A DNA stretch of 41,920 bases from an uncultured Verrucomicrobiaceae bacterium (GTDB taxonomy: Bacteria > Verrucomicrobiota > Verrucomicrobiia > Verrucomicrobiales > Verrucomicrobiaceae), in assembly GCA_937872615.1 (NCBI GenBank), contig CALMTT010000666.1, positions 1 through 41,920 on the forward strand, in the 5' to 3' direction. The position numbers and the translations under genes were made by a program. The notes under the pieces were generated by a model that was not told the DNA's origin, made no database searches, and saw only the letters and a program-made list of their open reading frames with translations. This document shows, in pieces, positions 1 to 8,800 of the stretch. Positions within the stretch are counted from its first letter, which is position 1, and the number at the start of each line of letters is the position of its first letter.

Positions 1-1077
1 CACGACCACGACGAGAATCGCGCCCTCGAACAAACTGGTTTCCACCGTGCGGATGGTGCGGTCCACCAGCACCGTGCGGTCATAGACCGTGATGATTTCC
101 ACGCCCGCCGGGAGCTTCGTCTGAACTTCCTTGAGTTTTTCGTCCACGCGCTTGGCGACGATGCGGCTGTTTTCACCGGCCAGCATCAGGGCCGAGCCGA
201 GCACGGCTTCCTCGCCCTTGTAGGTGGCCGTGCCGGTGCGAACGGCTTTGCCGATGCCCACCTCGGCCACGTCTTTCACGCGCAGCGGCGTGGCGCGCGA
301 GCCGAACTTCAACGGCAGTCGTTCGATTTCCTCCACCGTCTGCACGCGACCGGCTGCGCGCACCGTCAGCGTTTCTCCGCCGAGCTGGATGATGCTGCCG
401 CCTGCGTTCTCGACATTCTCGCCGATGGCTTCCGCGATTTCGCTGAACGACATGCCGACGCTCTTGAGCTTGTCCGGATTGGGTTGAATGACGATTTGCT
501 TCTCGTAGCCGCCGCTCGCGTTGACCTCGGCGAGACCGGGCGTCGAACGCAGACGGGGCTTGATGACGTAATCGTGAATCAGCTTCAACTCCATTAATTG
601 CGCCTCGCGCGTGGGCGGCAGGTTTGTCGCGCCCTTTGCGTATTCGACGACGTAGTAATAGATTTCTCCGAGGCCAGTGCTGATGGGCGCGAGCTTGGGC
701 GTCAGGCCGGGCGGCAAATCATCAATCACCGTTTGCAAGCGTTCGCTGACAAGCTGGCGCGAGCGGTAGATGTCCGTGGCGTCCTCGAAGATCAGGTTCA
801 CCTGCGAGAGGCCGAACTTCGATAGCGAGCGCAACTCAGTGAGGCCGGGGATGCCCGCCATCTCGTTCTCGATGGGGAACGTGACGAGCTTTTCGATCTC
901 CTCCGGCGCGAGCGCGGGGACGGCGGTGTTGATCTGCACCTGGACGTTGGTGATGTCCGGCACGGCATCAATCGGCAGCCGTAACGCAGACCAGACACCG
1001 ATGCCGACGAGCACGAGCGTCGCGAGCAGCACGAACACGCGCTGGCGGACGGAGAATTCAAGGAGGCGGTGCAGCAT
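1..1077 (-). CDS. HME-RND heavy-metal efflux pump (CzcA/CusA family), N-terminal part
   Basis: The frame is open from an ATG at 1077 to the left edge, giving 359 codons; the rest of the gene lies outside the window. It begins with a hydrophobic TM1 and the family signature LRLPIDAVPDITNVQVQI, followed by the porter-domain region (VTFPIENEMAGIPG) and ends entering TM2 (EGAILVVVV). These are hallmarks of proton-driven heavy-metal RND pumps of the inner membrane, which usually have about 1040 residues. It is the last visible gene of a minus-strand operon with a TolC-like channel and an adaptor, so it should form a tripartite export pump. The proton-relay residues in TM4 lie outside the window, so metal specificity (Cu/Ag or Zn/Co/Cd) cannot be read here. 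Confidence 0.93.
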   Translation of the reverse strand, partial: MLHRLLEFSVRQRVFVLLATLVLVGIGVWSALRLPIDAVPDITNVQVQINTAVPALAPEEIEKLVTFPIENEMAGIPGLTELRSLSKFGLSQVNLIFEDATDIYRSRQLVSERLQTVIDDLPPGLTPKLAPISTGLGEIYYYVVEYAKGATNLPPTREAQLMELKLIHDYVIKPRLRSTPGLAEVNASGGYEKQIVIQPNPDKLKSVGMSFSEIAEAIGENVENAGGSIIQLGGETLTVRAAGRVQTVEEIERLPLKFGSRATPLRVKDVAEVGIGKAVRTGTATYKGEEAVLGSALMLAGENSRIVAKRVDEKLKEVQTKLPAGVEIITVYDRTVLVDRTIRTVETSLFEGAILVVVV

Positions 1078-1085
1078 AGCGTACC

Positions 1086-1517
1086 TTAGTTGCCGCAATC
1101 GGCAAGCAACGTCTCATGAACAGCGACGTGAACGACACTGCCGGGTGGCGGGACCAGCGGAACTGTCACACCGTAGGCAGAACCGCTGCGGAAGCGCGGA
1201 TTGTGTTGGATGGGGTTGGGACTGAAACTCGTAGCTACGTGCGCGAGCACTGCGCCATTTGCCCCTATCACCTTCACGTCTAGATGGCGGCGGCGTGAGC
1301 TGCCGTAGCCGATCATGCAACCGACTTTGCCGGATACACGTAGGCCGCTCTTGGTGGTTGCAAGGTTGACGGACTTCACCTCAACGCCGCCGGCGGATTT
1401 GCGGTCGGTGCGGAGGCCCATGGGCGCCTTGACTGCTGATGCACACCCCGTGACGAAGGTCACGGTTAGGACGAGTGCGGTGATGAGATACGTCTGGGAG
1501 CTTTTCGTGATGTTCAT
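1086..1517 (-). CDS. Putative lipoprotein, unknown function
   Basis: This 143-residue protein has a hydrophobic N-terminus (about residues 10-22) ending in a lipobox-like VTGC with the Cys at about residue 25, so it is probably lipid-anchored in the envelope. The mature part is rich in alternating beta-type residues and contains no metal-binding cluster; two more Cys lie at about residue 67 and near the C-terminus. It lies between the adaptor (38 bases upstream) and the RND pump (8 bases downstream) on the same strand, which suggests co-transcription with the efflux operon. I do not recognise the family. A role as an accessory envelope protein is only inferred from position. Confidence 0.6.
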   Translation of the reverse strand: MNITKSSQTYLITALVLTVTFVTGCASAVKAPMGLRTDRKSAGGVEVKSVNLATTKSGLRVSGKVGCMIGYGSSRRRHLDVKVIGANGAVLAHVATSFSPNPIQHNPRFRSGSAYGVTVPLVPPPGSVVHVAVHETLLADCGN

Positions 1518-1554
1518 GAGAATGGAGTCATTGTGTTAATATTGAAAGTGGAGT

Positions 1555-2361
1555 TCAGTGGGAATGCCCGCCGCCCTTGGTCGCGCGGAGTTCGATGAGC
1601 CAGAGGGTTTGCACGGGCTTAGTAACGACTTGGTCGCCGGCCAGCAAACCGTCGGTGATCTCGATCCACCCGTCGGCCTCCGAGCCGACCTTCACCGTGG
1701 TACGGAAATAGGCGTCGCCGTTGACTGCATAAACGAACGCGCCTTCAGGAGTTCGGAGCAGTGCGGAATGGGGAATTACCGATACAGCCTCGTCGCGCGG
1801 AAGGATGATGCGCGCCGGGACAAACTCGCCAGCCTTTAACGCGGCCGTCGCGTTCGACACGCCGATGACGATTTCAGATTCACCGAGAGCCAGCGCCTTT
1901 TGCACCGCGAGCACGACACCCCAGAGCGGGGCGTTCGTGCTCTTGAGTACTTCCACGGGCTGGCCGATCCTTACGGCACCGGTGGTGTTCGCAGCCACGA
2001 AACCCGAGCCATGCACGTCACATCCGGTGTGATCTTGGGGGGGCAACTGATGGTGGTGAGTTTCGCCAAAAACCTGTGCGATGAGGCGGATTTGATTCGG
2101 CAGTTTGCGCTGCGTCACATCGGCGATTTCGACACCCAGCAGCTTCCTGGTTTCCTCGGTGACTAGGACTCCTTTGCCCGCTTTGAACGAAGCGCCGGAC
2201 GGCGATTCCTCGCCGTGCCCGTGCCCGTGCCCGTCGTCTTTGCCATGGGCATCCTCCTTGCCATGGTCGTGACCGTCGCCCTCCTTGTGGCCGCAACCGA
2301 TGAAGAGCGACGACGCCAGCAGCAGCGTCAGAAGTAATGCGATGGAGCGGAGTGGATTCAT
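1555..2361 (-). CDS. Short His-rich RND periplasmic adaptor (CusB/CzcB-like)
   Basis: The 268-residue protein starts at the ATG at 2361, which overlaps the stop of the upstream channel gene by ATGA. The reading frame is open further upstream, but only inside the channel gene. It has a signal peptide with lipobox (FIGC, Cys about residue 23), then a His/Asp/Gly-rich stretch with repeated HGK/HGHG motifs that probably binds metal. The C-terminal half shows the adaptor beta-barrel and membrane-proximal pattern (GQPVEVL, GEFVPARIIL, VIPHSALLRTPEGAFVY, GLLAGDQVV). It is much shorter than usual adaptors (about 400-520 residues), and I see no lipoyl halves or long alpha-hairpin. It should link pump and channel, but its geometry must differ, or it is an internally deleted gene. 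Confidence 0.8.
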   Translation of the reverse strand: MNPLRSIALLLTLLLASSLFIGCGHKEGDGHDHGKEDAHGKDDGHGHGHGEESPSGASFKAGKGVLVTEETRKLLGVEIADVTQRKLPNQIRLIAQVFGETHHHQLPPQDHTGCDVHGSGFVAANTTGAVRIGQPVEVLKSTNAPLWGVVLAVQKALALGESEIVIGVSNATAALKAGEFVPARIILPRDEAVSVIPHSALLRTPEGAFVYAVNGDAYFRTTVKVGSEADGWIEITDGLLAGDQVVTKPVQTLWLIELRATKGGGHSH

Positions 2362-3689
2362 TTCTGTTCCTCGGAGGTGGTGCGCGAGAGCGACAGAGTC
2401 ATGCCGGTCAATAGTTCGAGTTGCGCCGCCGCTTCGAGCGCCTCCTTCTTGGTGTCGAGCAAACCTTCGACGGCTTCGAGATATTGCTTCTGCAATTCGA
2501 CGTAGGTAGAAATTGGCACTGCACCGAGCCGGTAATGCCGATCGGCGACTTCGGCAGCTTCCTTGAAGTGATGCACCGAGTCGGGCCTCCACCTGGCCAT
2601 TTCACGCAGTTTTGTTTCGTAGGTCAGCACGGCCTCAACGACCTTCCGCTGAATCTCCCGGTCGGTGACGTTCAACGAAACCTCCGCCTGCATCTGGCGC
2701 GCGGCAGCGGCTTCGATGTTGCTCTTGTTTCGATTCCACAACGGCAGCGGCAGCGAAATGCCCACGCCGATGATTCGATCACGGTCGCGGTCGGCCTTTT
2801 CTTCGGAAAATGTCGGACCTACACTGATGGTGGGATAACGCTCGTTCCGGGCCAGGTCCACGCGGAAGCCCTGCTGTGCGAGTTCCACCGCGCGCATCTT
2901 TAACTCGAAGTTGTTTGTGCGGGCCAGCGTCATCAACGCGCTCTTGTCCTCCGGCGGACGAAACGCCAACTGCGTTTGGCTCACGGCCAAGCGCGAGTCC
3001 GGTGTGACGCCCCGCAGTTGGTTCAACTCCAGCAGCGCCGATTGCGTGGTGAGCGTCGCTTCGCTCGCCTTGCGCTGCGCGTTCAATTCGGTCGCCTCGA
3101 TGACGCGCGTTTCGAGCAACGGCGTCAGCCCGGCGGGGTCACGCTGGACGAGCACTTCGCGGAGCGCCTTGAACCGTTCGGCCACTTCCGTCGCCGCGCT
3201 GGATTTTTCCTGCGCGGCAAACAGGCTGTAGGCTAGCGTCCGCACGCGACCCGTGAGCGCGATCTTGAACCGCTCGTAACCGAGTTGCGCGAGTTCGATG
3301 TCGTGATTGGCGATTGCCTTGCGCAAGCCGATGCGCCCCGGCCACTCGAACGGCTGCACCAGCGACACTGACCACGCGACGCCCTCGGCCGACAGTCCGC
3401 CCCCCGTCACGCGCTTCTGGCCAACGCCGCCGCTTAGTTCAGGATTGGCAAACAGTCCGGCGGTCTTGCGTCCGGCCTTCGCGGCGGCGATCTCGGCTTC
3501 GTAGAACTTGAGTTCGGGATTCTTCTCCAACGCCTCGGCCACGAGTGCATCGAGTGTATGCGATGCCACGGGCGGAGCGTTGGTGGTGGTGGTTGACTCC
3601 TGGGCCCACGCGACGAGAGTGGGCAGGATTACGGCGAGCGTCGCCACCGCGAATTGGCGACGCCACTTCAGGGAACTTTTCAGCTTCAT
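2358..3689 (-). CDS. TolC-family outer-membrane efflux channel (CusC/CzcC-like)
   Basis: The product is 443 residues from the ATG at 3689 (an upstream in-frame ATG at 3722 is possible but less likely, because the signal peptide starts with MKLKSSLKWRR). A signal peptide ending near AWA-Q is followed by two repeats of the OEP fold: LDALVAEALEKNPELKFYE at the start of the first and LARTNNFELKMRAVEL in the second, with the GVGISLPLPLWNRNK motif typical of the family. The channel spans the outer membrane and periplasm and docks onto adaptor and RND pump. It overlaps the next gene by four bases, indicating translational coupling. Confidence 0.9.
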   Translation of the reverse strand: MKLKSSLKWRRQFAVATLAVILPTLVAWAQESTTTTNAPPVASHTLDALVAEALEKNPELKFYEAEIAAAKAGRKTAGLFANPELSGGVGQKRVTGGGLSAEGVAWSVSLVQPFEWPGRIGLRKAIANHDIELAQLGYERFKIALTGRVRTLAYSLFAAQEKSSAATEVAERFKALREVLVQRDPAGLTPLLETRVIEATELNAQRKASEATLTTQSALLELNQLRGVTPDSRLAVSQTQLAFRPPEDKSALMTLARTNNFELKMRAVELAQQGFRVDLARNERYPTISVGPTFSEEKADRDRDRIIGVGISLPLPLWNRNKSNIEAAAARQMQAEVSLNVTDREIQRKVVEAVLTYETKLREMARWRPDSVHHFKEAAEVADRHYRLGAVPISTYVELQKQYLEAVEGLLDTKKEALEAAAQLELLTGMTLSLSRTTSEEQK

Positions 3690-3800
3690 AAATTCAGAAA
3701 CGATCAAACACGGGCACGGCAAACTACGACAGATGTAGACAAGGGGCGCGACGAAGCACCTGTGGAAACGGGAATAGCCCTCGGTGAAAGCGAGGACTAA

Positions 3801-4193
3801 TTACGAAGCAGAAGAAGGGGCACGGACAGGAAGGGCCGTGCGGGAGAGGAACTGCCAGGAAGTTGGTAGCTGTGGTGGTGCAGCGGTCAGCATGCCGAGG
3901 CTGACTTCCCTGGGAAGCGATTGCTCGACGACGCCAAAATTGGCCGCGGGAACGATGGCGAACAAGACAACCGGCGCTATTGGGTGCTGGCGCGGGGCGT
4001 GATATTGCGCATATTCAATCGAGCAGCAGCCTGCGGCTTCGCAGGGGTCGCGGCTGTCCTCGGAACCGAAGGGCTCGTGAGCCTCGGTCGGGCAGCGGAG
4101 GAACTCGAAACCCGGCACGGCAGCGATCTTACAATGGAAAGTCATCAGCACCCAGCTGAGTGCTATTAACGTAACCATTGCTTTTCTGATCAT
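3801..4193 (-). CDS. Small exported Cys-containing protein heading the efflux operon
   Basis: From the ATG at 4193 this is a 130-residue protein with one hydrophobic N-terminal segment (MVTLIALSWVLMTFHC) and then a Cys/acidic region with CPTE, DPCEAAGCCSIE. The frame is open to an earlier start at 4262, but the segment before residue 24 is polar and poorly placed before a signal sequence, so the shorter form is preferred. It is the first gene of the minus-strand efflux operon, 111 bases before the channel gene. A comparable small exported gene (38558-38989) heads the efflux operon at the other end of the window. I do not know a named family; binding of metal in the periplasm is an inference from the Cys cluster and context. 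Confidence 0.55.
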   Translation of the reverse strand: MIRKAMVTLIALSWVLMTFHCKIAAVPGFEFLRCPTEAHEPFGSEDSRDPCEAAGCCSIEYAQYHAPRQHPIAPVVLFAIVPAANFGVVEQSLPREVSLGMLTAAPPQLPTSWQFLSRTALPVRAPSSAS

Positions 4194-4411
4194 CTGCACG
4201 GCTAATATATGCCTGATGCCGGAGTAGGTGTTCAACCTTTTCTTTTCCGGCCCTCTGGCCAAAGGTTATATCGGATAGAATTCCAGGCGACTTGAAGTGA
4301 AATCTTTGCCCTGTGCACAAAGCACGGCAATCAGGACCCGTAGTGTAGAGGTTAGAATTAGTTGGTATGCTGAGTCTTGCGAGAAGCCCCGAGGTCTTCG
4401 CTTCGAGAGGA

Positions 4412-4675
4412 ATGCTTGTCGTGGCCGACCGATCGTGGGATGGTTTTCTGATCCGTCCGCTTTCGTTTGTGCTGGTTTGCTTTGCCGAGCGGATGAATCG
4501 CCGGTATCGAGTCCTCATCGGCTACCTGCACGAGAAAGTGCGGGTTCTCCGACGGCAATTGAGCAAACGTCCTAGGTTCACTGAGGATCGCCGTCGGCCC
4601 CTAAACCTGCTTCCGCAACTGAGGGGGGGGAAGACGAAGTTGCGGGGGATCGCCGCGCAAGCGGCTAAGGCCTAA
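4412..4675 (+). pseudogene. Remnant of an integrase-core (rve-type) transposase, N-terminus
   Basis: An 87-codon frame carries a pattern I recognise from the N-terminus of DDE/rve transposases: a hydrophobic stretch, then MNRRYRVLIGYLHEKVRVLR followed by QLSKRPRFTEDRRR. In intact relatives this is followed by a longer helix-turn-helix part and the catalytic domain; here the frame ends after GIAAQAAKA. It therefore looks like a decayed fragment of roughly a quarter of the usual length. It lies just upstream of a second transposase remnant, in the gap between the left efflux operon and the biosynthetic locus. Confidence 0.55.
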
Positions 4676-4733
4676 GGGCGAAAATTCGACTTTATGTGTG
4701 ATTGCGACCGGTCCCTAGGATAATTTCGCCCTC

Positions 4734-5300
4734 GTGTCCCTTAAGTGCGGCATGCGCCGTAAAGGCGGAAAAGCGCGTCGCTCGTGGTCGATCGTCGAGA
4801 GTCGGCGCCATGGCCGTGGCAAGGTCTCTCAGCGCCACGTGCTCTACCTGGGTAAACTCAATGACAGCCAGCTTCTGGCCCGGCAAAAGACTATCTCCGT
4901 TTTCGACGAGGAGCCGGGGAACCAACGACAGATCGCTCTTTTCTCGGCCGATCGCAAATCCTCGGGGAGGGAGGTCCTGCGTCCAGATTCGCCTGGAGTG
5001 CCTACGTTTGGAGCACCCTCGGCAATGGGGACTTGTTGGCTGGCCAATGAACTCTGGAACCTGCTTGGGCTGGAAACCCTTGTTGGTTTTCGGCTCTGCG
5101 TAAGTCCTGAGGGAACAGATCGGGAAAAGGTGCTCCAGATCCTGAGGATCTATCGGTTACTCCCTCCAGACTCCTCATGGCGCTTGCATCGCCTTTGGTT
5201 CGGAACGAGAGCCTTGGCCGATCTGCTTGGGGGCGACGAGCCTCCGGTGAGGTTGACGCGCTCTACCTTCCCATACTATCCGGCGGAGCCTTGCAGGTAG
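4734..5300 (+). pseudogene. Broken IS4-superfamily (IS1634-like) transposase, N-terminal part
   Basis: The frame opens with a GTG at 4734 and contains RRSWSIVESRR, QRHVLYLGKLNDSQ and, later, TCWLANELWNLLGLE and SSWRLHRLWFGTRALADLLG, the pattern of the N-terminal half of IS1634-type transposases. Between about 4975 and 5035 the matching sequence (VQIRLECLRLEHPRQWG) lies in a neighbouring frame, so there are two compensating frameshifts. Similarity stops near 5240 and the catalytic domain is missing. I saw no clear terminal inverted repeats. It is a dead insertion sequence rather than an active one. Confidence 0.65.
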
Positions 5301-5527
5301 CCCACCGGCGGAATGAGCATGTGTTCCCCTCGACGAGCGTTCTCAAAGCGCCCTTCTTGTGTGCGGTGACACAACAAGTCCAGGGCAAGTTGATCCCATA
5401 GGGGTCGCCGAGTCAGGGAATCGAAGTGACTGAGTCGGGCTAGATGGGATCGGGCATCGGGTTCCCTCCTAAGCATGTTCTCCATGACTTTCAACCGTAG
5501 TAAGCGCTGCGACTGTTTTCTCGACAA
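5276..5527 (-). pseudogene. Possible scrap of a serine recombinase
   Basis: An 83-codon minus-strand frame ends with RFENARRGEHMLIPPVGYL. This resembles the segment joining the catalytic and recombinase domains of large serine recombinases (pattern KARRGE-x-x-x-x-x-PVGY). Upstream of it the frame is Arg/Leu-rich without clear catalytic motifs, and the frame stops where the recombinase domain should continue. This is a weak call from one motif; the alternative is a chance open frame in decayed mobile-element DNA. Confidence 0.3.
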
Positions 5528-5867
5528 TGAAGGGTTTGATAGACTCGCGTCAAAGTTGCCTTAACCCCGCTAATGCCTGCCAGGTTACCTGGGGGACGAG
5601 TTTGAAGACGCATGCGAGCGCAGGCGAATTGGTCCAACACTCGCTGAAATTGGTCTTAGTCTTTGCTTCTCCTCCCATACAATCGTCGTTCGTGGCCTGC
5701 GAACGGCAATGCCTAGATGCATCAGAACAGCACAGGCAGCATATCGATGAGTCATGGAATTACCAGCTCTCAGTGTCAATCCGTTTCAGTTGGGCCCGAC
5801 ACCATACAATTCCAACCACCCTGAGTTCATAGCTTGGTGTCCCACCAATGACCCTTTCTCGAACTTA
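5528..5867. other. Intergenic stretch with no recognisable gene
   Basis: About 340 bases lie between the mobile-element remnants and the 3' end of the NRPS-PKS gene. Short open frames exist on both strands, but none shows a signal, domain or plausible ribosome-binding context. I see no convincing hairpin with a T-run for the end of the NRPS-PKS transcript. Confidence 0.5.
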
Positions 5868-8800
5868 TCAGAAGGCTCGTTTTAAAAAACCCGCTTCCAT
5901 CAACTCTTGGGCGCTGTCCTTGAATGCCTGGATAATCTCATCCACATCCTGATCGGTGTGAGCCGCGGTCATATAGGTGGGGAAATTTTCCAGAATGAAC
6001 ACCCCTCGGTGCCGCAACTGAGAGAAGAGGAGATTGCCAAACTCAAGTTCATCCGGTACCCGGACGAACATCTGGGAGCAGCAATGCGGCATCCGAATGG
6101 GAATATCATGCTGCACGAAGAAGCTGTCCACCGAGCTCGCCAGCCGCGCCGTCCGGCCATTGATCGTATCCCAGAACTCCGGGGGCTGCTGGAGCAGGTA
6201 TTTCAGCATAGCATGGGTGGCTGCAATGGCGAGTGGATGTCTTACAAAGGTGCCAGCAAAGAAGGTGGCGCCCTTCTCGGGGAAGGAATCGTCTCCATAC
6301 TGCCAGAAACCACCGTCGAAAATATCCATGTACTCGGCTTTACCCGCCACGATCCCGATGGGCATGCCACCGCCAACCACTTTTCCGTAAGTCGCGACGT
6401 CGGCCTCGACTCCATAAAGCCCCTGCGCCCCATCGGGGCGATGGCGGACTCCCGTGATAACCTCATCAAAGATGAGGGCAATTCTTTTTTGCTCCGTCAG
6501 ACGTCGAAGATCTCGGATGAATTGGAAAGGCTGAAATTCTGGCCTCCGGCTTTGGACCGGCTCAACCATGACAGCCGCGATCTCGTCAGCGCGCGAGCTA
6601 ATGACGTCGAGGGCCACAGGCGATCCGTATTCCAGCACGATCATGTCCTGAACGGCGCGTTTCGGAATGCCGGCCGCAACCGGTAGAGTGATCGGATGGG
6701 AAACGCTGCCTCCCGCTCGCGCCAGGACTTCGTCGAAGTTGCCATGGTAGTCCTTGGCGAAGATCACGATCTTGTCCTTACCAGTGACGGCACGGGCCAG
6801 ACGCATCGCGGCATAGACTGCTTCGGATCCCGTATTGACGAAGCTGGCACGCTCGTTCCCGGTGAGTTCGCAGAACATTTTAGCGGTCTCTCCCGCGAGG
6901 GGAGATTGTGGTCCCACCTCGATGCCACGGTCGATCTGAGCCTTTAGTGCCTCGTTGATGATCTGGGAGGAATGGCCGAGAAAATTCGGACCGAATCCGT
7001 TTAGTAAGTCGATGTACCGGTTACCATCAATGTCCCAGAGATAAGCGCCCGCGGATCGAGAGACCACGATCTGGTAGACCATTTCCTTCCAGAGGCGCTT
7101 GAAGGATGAGGCGGTTCTCGGGTCGGCGTACCATGGACGGTATTGTTGAGTAAGAGCTTTCGACTTGGCCGTCCTCTGCGTGTAGCGGTCGATAAACTGA
7201 GCGAGGTAGACCTGCTGTACCCGGCTCAGCCTGGATTCCCCGGTGTCCTCCGCCGTTTTGGAGAGACTGAAGGCCATGGCCACCGACGAGTCATCGAGGG
7301 TTGTGCTAACAGGGTTCGAGGCAGCTGCGGGTATCGTCTCGACTTCGGGGCGGAATGCTTCAGGGGGGAGTTGCTGATCCAAATAGGCGGAGAGCTCCTG
7401 GACACTCGAGGACGATTCGAGGAGTTGTCGGAACGTGATTTTGATTCCGAACTTGGAACGCAAGGCCTGGCTTGCCTGTGTCAGAAAGAGTGAATCCAGT
7501 CCCAGCTCCAGAAAGGAAACGGTGTCGTCGGTCAGTGTCGTTCCAGATACTTCGAGGATGAGCTCCCGGATGAGCCTAGCGAGGTGTTCGGCCCGAGCGG
7601 CTGCAGGCTTGGCGAGGGTGGTGGGGATGTGCATGACTGGCGGTGGCGAATGCCCAAGGGATTCGGGTCTGGGGGGCGAGGGCGATTCCTCAGGGGATCG
7701 GAGGCTCGCCACGGGCGCTTTAGTTACCACGGCCGCGGGTTCGATCCAATAGCGTTGGCGCTCGAATGGATAGGTGGGGAGAGAAACGCGGCGGCGAAGC
7801 TTTCCTCCTTGGAAAGCCTCCCAGTCGGGCGCGCAGCCGGCGGTCCACAGAGCTCCGAGGCCTTGCATCATCTCGAGTGACTCCTGGGCCTGACCCGAAC
7901 CTTGGACCAACCCGGAGACGCCCAGAAGGTTCGGCGGCTTGGCAGGATGCTGCCTTGCGAACGTTGTGAGGGCTTCTCCTGGCCCCACTTCCACAACGAC
8001 CCGATACTTGGTCTTGTATGCGAGTCCTATGGCCTCTTGGAACTGAACCGGCTGGCGCAGCTGGCGGGCCCAATAGGTGGGGTCTTCCAAGTCGGCCGCA
8101 GTCATCCAGCCGCCCGTGCAGGTCGAAATCCACGGGAGGGTGGGAGCGCTGCGCTTCACGGATCTGACCAGTTCAGTGAACGGTTTGACCATGGGATCCA
8201 TCATCGAGGAATGAAAAGCATGCGAGCCGGTCAGACGCTTGCAGGCAATGCGCCTTGCCTGGAGCAGTCCAGCGAACGCCTGCAGCACCGAGTCGGGGCC
8301 GGAGACTGTGCAGAGGGACGGGCTGTTGTAAGCGGCGATGAAGCTGCCGGGAGGGAGCAGCGGCGCGATAGCGTCTGCACCGCGCCGAACTGCTAACATG
8401 GCACCTTCCGGAAGGGACTGCATGAGCCGAGCTCGTTCCACGACGAGGCTCAACGCATCGTCCAGCGTGAACGAATCAGCCAGAACCGCGGCGACAAATT
8501 CGCCCACGCTGTGTCCGATGACCGCAGCGGGCCGAATCCCCCAGGAGATCCAAAGCTGCGCGAGCGCATACTCCGTGATGAAGAGTGCGGGCTGGGTGAG
8601 ACGCGTCTCGGTGAAAGAGCTCGTTGCTCTTTCCTGTGAGACCGCATCTTTGGCAAGCAGGATGACCCGAAGTTCGGTCCATAAAGCTCCTGGGAGGATC
8701 GCCGCGCACCGGTCCACAGCTTGACGGAAGATCGGCTCGTTATCATAAAGCTCTGCCCCCATGCCCGCATATTGGCCGCCCTGGCCAGGGAATAGGAAAA

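Noticed and set aside
2200..2290. GTGCCCGTGCCCGTGCCC-type short repeats
   Set aside because: They encode the His/Gly-rich metal-binding stretch of the adaptor on the minus strand; coding explains them.
5527..5832. 101-codon plus-strand frame after the mobile-element remnants
   Set aside because: No domain, signal or ribosome-binding site is visible, and composition is unlike the real genes nearby.
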